DNA from: Deltaproteobacteria bacterium
Lineage (GTDB): Bacteria; Desulfobacterota; Desulfobulbia; Desulfobulbales; Desulfocapsaceae
DNA length: 5,846 nt
Direction of reading: 5' to 3'
NCBI GenBank assembly: GCA_021779275.1
Contig: JAJYAX010000114.1
Span: 1 to 5,846 of the forward strand
Shown here: one piece after another, positions 1-5,846 of the stretch
How positions within the stretch are numbered: the stretch's first letter is position 1
How the letters are laid out: each line of letters starts with the position of its first letter
Translations under genes and position numbers: made by a program
Notes under the pieces: model-generated
Told to the model about the DNA's origin: nothing
The model's database searches: none
Seen by the model: only the letters and a program-made list of their open reading frames with translations

Positions 1-702
1 GCCGGTGCCGCAGTAGGTGCAGGTGGTCTTTACCTTCTTGACATCGCCGATACGCCCCTTGCCCCGGCCTTTTTTATCGGTGAGCGCTCCTGTTGGGCAG
101 GCGGAGACGCACTGGCCGCAGAACTCGCAGTTTTCGAGCGTCCTGGGCTTGGCGAAGGCCGTCTCCGGAATGGCGTTAAATCCGCGGTTGACCAGATCGA
201 TGGTCCCGGCCATGACCACCTCGTTGCAGATGCGGGTGCAGCGGCCGCAGACGATGCACTTGTTGGGTTCAAAGGTGATGAAGGGGTTGTCTTCCCGGAT
301 GGGCAGGCTCCACTTCTCGCCCTGGAAGCGGTCGAGACTGGCCCCGTAGAGATAGGCCATCTCCTGAAGGCTGCAGTCGCCGGAGGCCTCGCAGGTCATG
401 CAGTCGTTGGGATGATTGGAGAGCAGGAGCTCCAGCACCGTCTTGCGCAGGCGGGTCAGTTTCGGACTCTCCGTTGTCACCTCCATCCCGGCCTCGCCCG
501 GCGTGGTGCAGGAGGTCAGCGGTACGGGCCTGCCTTTGATCTCCACCAGGCAGAGCCGGCAGCCGCCGTGAGGCTTCAACCGTTCGTCGTAGCAGAGGGT
601 CGGGATAGAGATTCCAGCGTCCTTGCAGACCTCGAGGATGGTCTTCCCCTTCTGGAAAAGAACCTCCATCCCATTGATTTTCATCATGATCAGTTCACTC
701 AT
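1..702 (-). CDS. fdhA: Formate dehydrogenase alpha subunit, N-terminal 234 residues (3' end outside window)
   Basis: Partial gene, open through the left edge. The visible part is the NuoG-like iron-sulfur arm of a molybdopterin formate dehydrogenase, which interconverts CO2 and formate in the cytoplasm. A [2Fe-2S] ferredoxin domain (about residues 7-80) has C37, C48, C51 and C65. A His/Cys [4Fe-4S] site follows (H97, C101, C104, C110). A two-cluster ferredoxin domain has C149/C152/C155/C159 and C192/C195/C198/C202. The catalytic domain then begins with TTCTYCGTG (C228, C231), the N-terminal [4Fe-4S] motif of the formate dehydrogenase family; this favours FdhA over complex I NuoG or an iron-only hydrogenase. 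The active-site Cys/Sec and cofactor-binding domains lie outside, so substrate is inferred. Full-length relatives have roughly 900 residues. The ATG at 702 is chosen because GGAGAA sits 7 nt upstream; in-frame ATGs at 687 and 684 are poorer. It follows metF by 45 nt in the same direction, so co-transcription and a role in the methyl branch are likely. Confidence 0.85.
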   Translation of the reverse strand, partial: MSELIMMKINGMEVLFQKGKTILEVCKDAGISIPTLCYDERLKPHGGCRLCLVEIKGRPVPLTSCTTPGEAGMEVTTESPKLTRLRKTVLELLLSNHPNDCMTCEASGDCSLQEMAYLYGASLDRFQGEKWSLPIREDNPFITFEPNKCIVCGRCTRICNEVVMAGTIDLVNRGFNAIPETAFAKPRTLENCEFCGQCVSACPTGALTDKKGRGKGRIGDVKKVKTTCTYCGTG

Positions 703-709
703 TGCATTG

Positions 710-715
710 TTCTCC
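710..715 (-). promoter_or_regulatory. Ribosome binding site of fdhA
   Basis: The minus strand reads GGAGAA here, 7 nt before the ATG at 702. It decides the start among ATGs at 702, 687 and 684. An extra out-of-frame ATG at 707 gives only Met-Gln-stop and overlaps the true start; it is probably incidental. Confidence 0.65.
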
Positions 716-747
716 ACTTGCTGATTCTTAAACCTGAAATCTTTTTC

Positions 748-1680
748 TCAGACAACAGGCCGAGGGAGCATCTTGGCCTGTTCGGCGATTTGAGCAACCT
801 TATGTTCCCATTCGATGGCCATAAGATGCACACCGGCCACCCCTTCCATTTCTTTAAACTCCTCAATCTGTTCGATGGCGAATTTGATGCCCTCTTCGGC
901 GGCCTTGCCTTTACCTACGCCTTTCAGCCTGTCAATCACCTCGGCCGGCACATCCATACCCGGCACCTGTTTGGCCATGTACTGGGCCATACCGATGCTC
1001 TTGAGCGGGGTTACTCCCGCCAGGACAAAGCATTTCTCGGTGAGCCCCATATCGACGGCCATCTTCATGAAGGTCCTGAACTTGGCCATGTTGTAGATGC
1101 ATTGCGTCTGCACAAAATCCGCGCCGGCATTGATCTTCTTGGCCAGGCGGTGGACCCGGAATTCAAACGGATCGGCAAACGGGTTGCAAGCCGCGCCGAT
1201 AAAGAGTTTCGGCGCGACATCGATGGCCTCGCCATTCAGGAATTTTCCCTCGTCGCGCATCTTTTTGGCCAGTGCGATCAACTGGAGTGAATCGATGTCA
1301 TAGACATTCTTGGCATCGGGATGATTGCCGAAGCGTTGATGATCGCCGGACAGGCAGAGCATATTCCTGGCCCCAAGAGAATAGACGCCCAGAATATCGC
1401 TCATCATGGCCAGGCGATTGCGATCACGGCAGACCATCTGGAAATTCGGTTCGACCCCTTCCTGCACTGAGATGGCGGAGGCGGCCCAACTCGACATCCG
1501 GACAACCGCCGTCTGGTTGTCGGTGATGTTGACGGCGTCCACGTTTCCCTTCAGAAAGGCGATCTTCTCTTTGAGGTGGCCGACATTGGCCCCTTTGGGT
1601 GGACCGCATTCGCCGGTAAAGGCAAAGTGCCCTGCACGTAAGACGTTTTCAAGATTACTCCCGGATTTGTTCTCGTTCAT
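748..1680 (-). CDS. metF: Methylenetetrahydrofolate reductase, MetF catalytic subunit
   Basis: A 310-residue TIM-barrel flavoprotein that interconverts 5,10-methylene-THF and 5-methyl-THF, the second redox step of the Wood-Ljungdahl methyl branch; the E. coli enzyme has 296 residues. Visible family motifs are FTGECGPPKGA (21-31), where E24 aligns with the catalytic Glu of MetF; NITDNQTAVVRMS (51-63); LCLSGD (109-113), with the Asp near the flavin; GAACNPFAD (162-170); GADFVQTQCIYN (186-197), the folate-site strand; and GVHLMAIEW (283-291). The start ATG overlaps the metV stop as ATGA and has a strong GGAGGAG upstream. Translational coupling with metV fits the known MetVF pairing. Because MetV, MvhD and HdrA are encoded alongside, the electron donor is probably delivered through those iron-sulfur/flavin subunits and not by direct NAD(P)H binding as in E. 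coli; this is inference. The direction in vivo (reduction or oxidation) cannot be read from sequence. Confidence 0.93.
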   Translation of the reverse strand: MNENKSGSNLENVLRAGHFAFTGECGPPKGANVGHLKEKIAFLKGNVDAVNITDNQTAVVRMSSWAASAISVQEGVEPNFQMVCRDRNRLAMMSDILGVYSLGARNMLCLSGDHQRFGNHPDAKNVYDIDSLQLIALAKKMRDEGKFLNGEAIDVAPKLFIGAACNPFADPFEFRVHRLAKKINAGADFVQTQCIYNMAKFRTFMKMAVDMGLTEKCFVLAGVTPLKSIGMAQYMAKQVPGMDVPAEVIDRLKGVGKGKAAEEGIKFAIEQIEEFKEMEGVAGVHLMAIEWEHKVAQIAEQAKMLPRPVV

Positions 1681-2345
1681 TGGGTCAGCTCCTCCCTGAT
1701 GGATTTACGGGGACCACCATCCCTTGAGGTGCTCCAGTCTTTGGCGGGAGCAACGGCAAGAAGATCATCCAACCGTCCCTGCTCCATTTTCTTTTTGACG
1801 ATCATATCCCAGATGCAGACGACATCGCGGCTGATTTCGCAGAGACCATTTGCGCTGCCGCCGCAGGGCCCGTTCATCAGGCTCTTCGAGCATCTGGAGA
1901 TGGGGCAGAGTCCGTCATACTGATGAATGACGCAGCTTCCGCAACCTGCGCACCGTTCCTCCCAGATGCCGTGGGCAGTGGCCCCGCCGAAGAATTTGGT
2001 GTTGATCGCCGGGAAAAATTTTTGTTTCGGGTAGGCCTCGGATAAAAATTGCGGGCCAACGCCGCAGGCCATGGAAACAACGGCATCGTAATTATGGATA
2101 ATGTCACTGACCTCAGCGATATATTCCGGATCACACTGCCGTTCCAGGAGGTTTTCCTCAATCGTGATGGGTCTGCCCTCTTTCTTTCGGGCGATTTTTA
2201 AGCTGGATGCCAGCACCTGAACCTCTTTCAGGCCGCCGACATTACAGACCGTCACGCAACCCTTGCAGCCAGTGATCAGGATGTTCCGGCAATCTTTAAT
2301 CATATCTAAAATCTCAGCGAGAGATTTTCTGTCACCAATAATCAT
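1677..2345 (-). CDS. metV: MetV, zinc/iron-sulfur partner subunit of methylenetetrahydrofolate reductase
   Basis: A 222-residue cysteine-rich protein of the MTHFR C-terminal-domain family (MetV), which pairs with short MetF proteins and passes electrons to the MetF flavin. It has 14 cysteines. The N-terminal half carries the hallmark TGCKGCVTVCNVGG (25-38; C27, C30, C34), with further cysteines at C71 and C94 (MACGVG). The C-terminal half has RCAGCGSC (131-138), C147, C152, the signature LMNGPCGG (156-163, C161), C169 and C177. These could hold [4Fe-4S] clusters and a structural metal as reported for family members; which cysteines bind which metal is not resolvable here. No signal peptide or membrane segment is seen, so it is cytoplasmic. 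The start ATG has GAGGTG 4 nt upstream and lies 12 nt after mvhD; the end overlaps metF by 4 nt. This placement immediately before metF strongly supports the assignment. Confidence 0.92.
   Translation of the reverse strand: MIIGDRKSLAEILDMIKDCRNILITGCKGCVTVCNVGGLKEVQVLASSLKIARKKEGRPITIEENLLERQCDPEYIAEVSDIIHNYDAVVSMACGVGPQFLSEAYPKQKFFPAINTKFFGGATAHGIWEERCAGCGSCVIHQYDGLCPISRCSKSLMNGPCGGSANGLCEISRDVVCIWDMIVKKKMEQGRLDDLLAVAPAKDWSTSRDGGPRKSIREELTQ
1689..1695 (-). promoter_or_regulatory. Ribosome binding site of metF inside the metV 3' end
   Basis: The minus strand reads GGAGGAG here, a near-perfect Shine-Dalgarno sequence 8 nt before the metF ATG at 1680. It lies within the last codons of metV. 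With the ATGA stop/start overlap it indicates coupled translation of the two partner subunits. Confidence 0.7.
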
Positions 2346-2357
2346 AGTTCACCTCGT

Positions 2358-2777
2358 TCAAACGGTTTCGGTTCGTACCGGACTGGGTCCGAGTTCCTTG
2401 ATACGATCAGTCATTTCCTGGGCAATTTCCGCAAATCGTGGCCCCATTGCGGAGGAAAGATTATACATTTCAACGCGTTCTGGTTCTATGCCCAGTTCCG
2501 CCAAGGTTTTTTTGACATACTCGACCTTCTTTCTGGCCCGGAAATTTCCCTTCATGAAGTGACATTCCCCTTCCAGGCATCCGGCCACATAGACGCCATC
2601 CGCTCCGTCTTCGATGGCGGTCAAGAGGTGAAAAATATCTACCCGTCCCGTGCAGGGGAGCTGCACGATCTTTACATTCGGCGGGTAGGCCAGCCGCATG
2701 GAGCCCGCAAGATCCGCGGCCGCATAGGCGCAATATTTACAGCAAAACGCCACGATCTGAGGTTCGAAAGTATCCAT
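2358..2777 (-). CDS. mvhD: MvhD/FlpD-type hydrogenase iron-sulfur (delta) subunit
   Basis: A 139-residue small electron-transfer protein of the MvhD/FlpD family, which in methanogens carries a [2Fe-2S] cluster and connects HdrA to an electron donor such as hydrogenase or formate dehydrogenase. Conserved features are FCCKYCAYAAADLAG (11-25; C13 and C16, plus an additional C12 common in bacterial members), YPPNVKIVQLPCTGRVD (31-47, C42), and GADGVYVAGCLEGECHF (58-74; C67 and C72). GIEPERVEMYNLSSAMG (96-112) is the usual C-terminal block. The length matches stand-alone members. The start has GGAGAA 3 nt upstream. It lies directly after the HdrA-type gene and before metV, the association seen in MetVF-HdrA-MvhD complexes of acetogens. 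The inferred job is electron transfer between the HdrA flavoprotein and either MetVF or the formate dehydrogenase. No hydrogenase gene is visible, so a hydrogenase role is not supported. Confidence 0.93.
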   Translation of the reverse strand: MDTFEPQIVAFCCKYCAYAAADLAGSMRLAYPPNVKIVQLPCTGRVDIFHLLTAIEDGADGVYVAGCLEGECHFMKGNFRARKKVEYVKKTLAELGIEPERVEMYNLSSAMGPRFAEIAQEMTDRIKELGPSPVRTETV

Positions 2778-2853
2778 CTGTTCTCCAATATGAGTGTCGT
2801 AAAAAAATTCACGTTATTTTCTGTCAGTATTCCTTCCCTTGAAAAGGTCTCCC
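2778..2853. other. AT-rich 76-nt intergenic gap between hdrA and mvhD
   Basis: This is the longest non-coding stretch in the window. On the minus strand it contains a run of seven T and then the mvhD ribosome binding site GGAGAA (2786-2781). A 4-bp CCTT/AAGG stem with a 3-nt loop sits near the hdrA stop, but it is too weak and too far from the T run to be a convincing terminator. No clear -35/-10 pair is visible. The mvhD gene is therefore most simply read as part of the same transcript, with a weak internal promoter not excluded. Confidence 0.4.
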
Positions 2854-5846
2854 TCATGCCGGAACGGGTTCGAAGAAAAGCGCATCCGTCTTGGCGACGA
2901 TCTGTTTATCCGTAAAATGCTGCAGGGTGATTGCCTTGCCCGGACATTCCGAGGCGCAGATGCCGCATCCATGGCATTCCGCCGGCTCAATCACCGCATG
3001 GCCTTCGTGGCGGATATGGGGAACGCCATAGGGGCAGACCCGGACGCAGGTCAGACAGACCGCGCAGCGGCCGGCATCCACCGTCGCCACGACTCCGCCA
3101 ACCCAGATCTCCGGTTTGGACAGGATGGTCATGGCCCTCGATACCGCCGCCTGCGACTGGGCGATGCTCTCGTCTATCGATTTTGGATAGTGGGCCAGGC
3201 CCGCCATGAAAATGCCCTCGGAGGCGAAATCCACCGGACGCAATTTGCTATGGGCCTCCACCAAAAATCCTTCGGCGTTGACCGGGACCTTGAAGAGCTC
3301 AAACAGCTCCTTGTTCTGATTCGGCAGGACGGCCGAGGCTAAAACAACCAGATCTGGATGCATATCCAGGCTGCGGCCCAGGACCGGATCAAAGGTGGTC
3401 AGGGTAAGTTGCTGATCGCTTTCCATGACCAGCTCCGGCGGCGTATTCACATCAAAGCGGATAAACAGCACCCCGACTTTCCGGGCCTCTTTATAGAGAT
3501 CTTCCCGGAATCCATAAGACCGGATATCCCGATAGAGGACAAATACCTTCATCTCCGGATTGATCTTTTTCAGTTTAATCGCACTCTTTAGACTATGTGT
3601 ACAGCAGACCCGGCTGCAGGACGGCCGTTCATCGGTTCTAGAGCCGACGCACTGGATAAAGACGGCAATACCGGCTCCCGGGATTTGAGGATCATTCTCG
3701 TCCAGAGCGGCGTCGAAATCCAGGTGGGTCAGGACGCCAGGGTGCTGTCCGTAAAGATATTCCGCCGGCTTGTATTCATATCCGCCGGTTGCCAGGATGG
3801 TGGCGCCGTGCTCGACCACGGTTTCCGGCCCTGATCGCGAGACTGATCGCAGCCGTGTGGTGAAGTTTCCTATAATCCCAGTGGTCTCAAAGACCTCGGA
3901 ATTCATAAACAGATGGACACGCGGGTGGGTCTCAACCTGCGTGATCAGGTTCTCCAGATAGGGCGCGATCTTTTCTCCCTGCCAGGTCTCACCAAGCTTC
4001 AGGGCATTGCCGCCCAGTATATCGGTTCGTTCCACCAGATAGGCATCGCATCCCTGCAGGGCAATGCCCAGGGCTACTTCCATACCGGCAACGCCGCCTC
4101 CTACGACCAGGGCAGCCGGTTTTACCGGCAGGCTCACCTGGTGCAGGGGTTCGATATAGACCGCCTTGGCGACGGCCATTCGAACCAGATCCTTGGCCTT
4201 TTCGGTTGCGCCCTTGGGATCATTCATATGGATCCAGGTGTTTTGATCCCGGATATTGGCCATTTCAAAGAGATATTTATTGAGGCCTGCCTCCCGGATG
4301 GTTTCCTGGAACAGTGGTTCATGGGTTCTTGGCGAGCAGGAAGCCACAACAACCCGGTTGATGCCCGTCTCCTGAATCACGGCCTTCATCTTGTCCTGGG
4401 TGTCCTGGGAACAGGTGAAGAGATTGTCTTCAACGTGGACGACATAGGGCAGAGACCGGGCGTATTCCCGGATCGCGGGCACATCCGCCACCCCTCCGAT
4501 ATTGATGCCGCAGTTGCAGACAAAGACCCCAACGCGGGGAGTCTGTCCGGATACATCCAGTTCCGGCGGCAGCTCTTTGGTGCGGACAAGCGTCCCGCGG
4601 GCGGATGCCAGGTTCCGGGCGGCGGCGGCGGCCGACGCCGACGCCTCCATGACCGATTGGGGGATATCCTTGGGGCCCTGGAAGGCGCCGCAGACATAGA
4701 TGCCTTCCCTGCTGCTGGCGACCGGCGTCAGGTCATTGGTCTTGGCAAACTGATGGGTGTTCAGTTCGATGCCCAGTTTGCCGGCAAGCCCCACCGCATC
4801 CTTAACCGGGGAAAGACCGACCGAGAGAACGACCATATCGAAGGTCTCCTCGACGATGGCGCCGGATTCGGTGACATAGCGCAGGTGCAGTTGATCCTCC
4901 GGCCCCGGTTCGATGGTATGGACGCGAGCCCGGACCAAACGGACATCTTTTTCCGACTGGGCTCGGGTCAAATAGCGGTCGAAGTCCTTGCCATGGGTCC
5001 GCATATCCATATAAAAGATTGCAGTATCCAAGGGTTTCTTGCTGTGTTCCTTGGCGATGACCGTCTGCTTAGCCGCATACATACAGCATACCGACGAGCA
5101 GTAACTATGATCGCACTGGTTGATATCCCGGGAGCCGATACACTGGAGCCAGGCGATTTTGTCCGGTTCCTTATGGTCTGAGGGACGGATCAGATGTCCC
5201 TGACAGGGGCCGGAAGCCGAGAGCAGACGTTCAAATTCGAGACTGGTCACCACATTGGGATGGCCCGCATAGGCGTAGTTTTCATGGGGCGCCGGATCGA
5301 AGGCCTTGAAACCGGGAGCCAGGATGACCGAGCCGACCTGGATAGTCTGCATCTCCGGCTTCATATTATGATCGACGGCCTTGGCCAGACAGGCCTCGAC
5401 GCACTGGTAGCACTCAGAACAGACACCGCATTTCAGACATCGTTCAGCCTCTGATTTAGCCTCCGCTTCGTTGTACCCGTAGGAGACCTCGAGGAAGTTG
5501 CACTCGCGGGCCTTGGGATCAAGACAGTTGACCTTTACCCGGTCTCTCTTGACCTCGTTGAAGATGTCGGGCCGGACAAATTCCCAGCTCTTGTCGCGTC
5601 CGGCCCGAAGATCCAGGCCATTGATGAAGCGATGGATGCTCTCGGCCGCCTCCTTGCCGCAGGCCACCGCGTCAACCACGGATTTTGGGCCGTAGAAGGC
5701 GTCGCCGCCGGCGAAGACCCAGTCGATGGGGGTCTGGAAGGTGACGGAATCGGCCTCCAGACCGCCTGGCCGGGAGATGGCGATTCCCTGCTCCTTGATT
5801 CCTTCCAGATTCGTGCTCTGGCCGATGGAGACAATCACCGTGTCGC
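2854..5846 (-). CDS. hdrA: GltD-HdrA-HdrA fusion flavoprotein, heterodisulfide reductase A-like (5' end outside window)
   Basis: About 996 codons are visible. The frame is open to the right edge (Asp-Thr precede the GTG at 5838), so the start is outside; residues below count from that Val. (1) Residues 1-72 are the C-terminal end of a GltD-like NAD(P)H/FAD module: VIVSIGQ and VFAGGDAFYGPKSVVDAV. (2) A cysteine cluster follows at C134, C137, C140, C143, C146 and C150. (3) The first HdrA-like half (about 169-408) has VILAPGF, LQCIGSRD, YCSSVCCMYAAKQ and GAFQGPKDIPQSV. (4) A second, more complete HdrA starts at 435: GVFVCNCG (C441, C443), FTCSQD and ASCSPRTHE, then the FAD fingerprint VVGGGVAG (578-585) with E603, QCVGSR, CSRVCC and GLAHYPKSIDESI. 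(5) Two C-terminal [4Fe-4S] motifs have C925/C928/C931/C935 and C955/C958/C961/C965. HdrA proteins are cytoplasmic flavin electron hubs, some of them bifurcating. With MvhD and MetVF downstream, it probably exchanges electrons among NAD(P)H, ferredoxin and methylene-THF; partner and direction are inferred. Confidence 0.9.
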   Translation of the reverse strand, partial: DTVIVSIGQSTNLEGIKEQGIAISRPGGLEADSVTFQTPIDWVFAGGDAFYGPKSVVDAVACGKEAAESIHRFINGLDLRAGRDKSWEFVRPDIFNEVKRDRVKVNCLDPKARECNFLEVSYGYNEAEAKSEAERCLKCGVCSECYQCVEACLAKAVDHNMKPEMQTIQVGSVILAPGFKAFDPAPHENYAYAGHPNVVTSLEFERLLSASGPCQGHLIRPSDHKEPDKIAWLQCIGSRDINQCDHSYCSSVCCMYAAKQTVIAKEHSKKPLDTAIFYMDMRTHGKDFDRYLTRAQSEKDVRLVRARVHTIEPGPEDQLHLRYVTESGAIVEETFDMVVLSVGLSPVKDAVGLAGKLGIELNTHQFAKTNDLTPVASSREGIYVCGAFQGPKDIPQSVMEASASAAAAARNLASARGTLVRTKELPPELDVSGQTPRVGVFVCNCGINIGGVADVPAIREYARSLPYVVHVEDNLFTCSQDTQDKMKAVIQETGINRVVVASCSPRTHEPLFQETIREAGLNKYLFEMANIRDQNTWIHMNDPKGATEKAKDLVRMAVAKAVYIEPLHQVSLPVKPAALVVGGGVAGMEVALGIALQGCDAYLVERTDILGGNALKLGETWQGEKIAPYLENLITQVETHPRVHLFMNSEVFETTGIIGNFTTRLRSVSRSGPETVVEHGATILATGGYEYKPAEYLYGQHPGVLTHLDFDAALDENDPQIPGAGIAVFIQCVGSRTDERPSCSRVCCTHSLKSAIKLKKINPEMKVFVLYRDIRSYGFREDLYKEARKVGVLFIRFDVNTPPELVMESDQQLTLTTFDPVLGRSLDMHPDLVVLASAVLPNQNKELFELFKVPVNAEGFLVEAHSKLRPVDFASEGIFMAGLAHYPKSIDESIAQSQAAVSRAMTILSKPEIWVGGVVATVDAGRCAVCLTCVRVCPYGVPHIRHEGHAVIEPAECHGCGICASECPGKAITLQHFTDKQIVAKTDALFFEPVPA

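Noticed and set aside
1..702. NuoG or iron-only hydrogenase instead of formate dehydrogenase
   Set aside because: These share the same N-terminal iron-sulfur arm, but the visible TTCTYCGTG after the ferredoxin domain is typical of formate dehydrogenase molybdopterin domains, and the metF context agrees. Not absolutely excluded without the catalytic domain.
412..1290. A 292-codon open frame on the plus strand
   Set aside because: It runs antisense across parts of both fdhA and metF and their gap, with no recognisable motif; the minus-strand genes explain the region.
2790..2853. Rho-independent terminator or internal promoter after hdrA
   Set aside because: The only stem is 4 bp and about 25 nt away from the T run, and no convincing -35/-10 pair with normal spacing is visible.
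2900..3075. Separate small 2[4Fe-4S] ferredoxin gene at the end of hdrA
   Set aside because: The two CxxCxxCxxxCP motifs are in frame with the HdrA module and correspond to its usual C-terminal ferredoxin domain; no stop or start separates them.
3913..5181. A 422-codon open frame on the plus strand opposite hdrA
   Set aside because: It lies fully antisense to a protein with many family motifs, its translation shows no recognisable domain, and a long open antisense frame is expected opposite such a codon composition.
5836..5838. GTG as the start codon of the HdrA-type gene
   Set aside because: The frame continues upstream with Asp-Thr, and DTVIVSIGQ is an internal strand motif of GltD-like proteins. 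The true start lies beyond the right edge.

Overview
All recognisable genes in this window lie on the minus strand and read from right to left as one probable operon. It looks like a Wood-Ljungdahl (reductive acetyl-CoA) redox cluster from an anaerobic bacterium. In transcription order the genes are: a large HdrA-type flavo-iron-sulfur protein with a GltD-like N-terminal part (5' end outside the window), mvhD, metV, metF, and the start of a molybdenum/tungsten formate dehydrogenase alpha subunit, fdhA (3' end outside the window). The gene content fits an acetogen or, more likely given the GltD-HdrA fusion, a sulfate-reducing or syntrophic Desulfobacterota-type organism. The taxon is inferred from architecture only; no marker gene is present.

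Layout: 5846-2854 is the GltD/HdrA/HdrA fusion. A 76-nt AT-rich gap follows. mvhD is at 2777-2358, and metV at 2345-1677 starts 12 nt after it. metF at 1680-748 overlaps metV by an ATGA junction. After a 45-nt gap with a clear ribosome binding site, fdhA starts at 702 and runs off the left edge after 234 codons. Coding density is very high. I see no tRNA, rRNA, CRISPR, mobile element or convincing terminator. The operon promoter is presumably beyond the right edge.

How the genes fit together: MetF with its partner MetV interconverts methylene-THF and methyl-THF. HdrA with MvhD is the electron-transfer and flavin-bifurcation module known to accompany MetVF in some acetogens. Here it is attached to a GltD-like FAD/NAD(P)H module, so a pyridine nucleotide could be its partner. 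FdhA catalyses the CO2/formate step at the start of the same methyl branch. The window therefore joins the two redox steps of the methyl branch to one iron-sulfur wiring module, which could run toward CO2 fixation or toward acetate/C1 oxidation. The most unusual item is the HdrA protein. It carries two HdrA-like halves in one chain, the first built on a GltD-type module and the second lacking the usual inserted ferredoxin, and no HdrB or HdrC gene lies next to it in the window.
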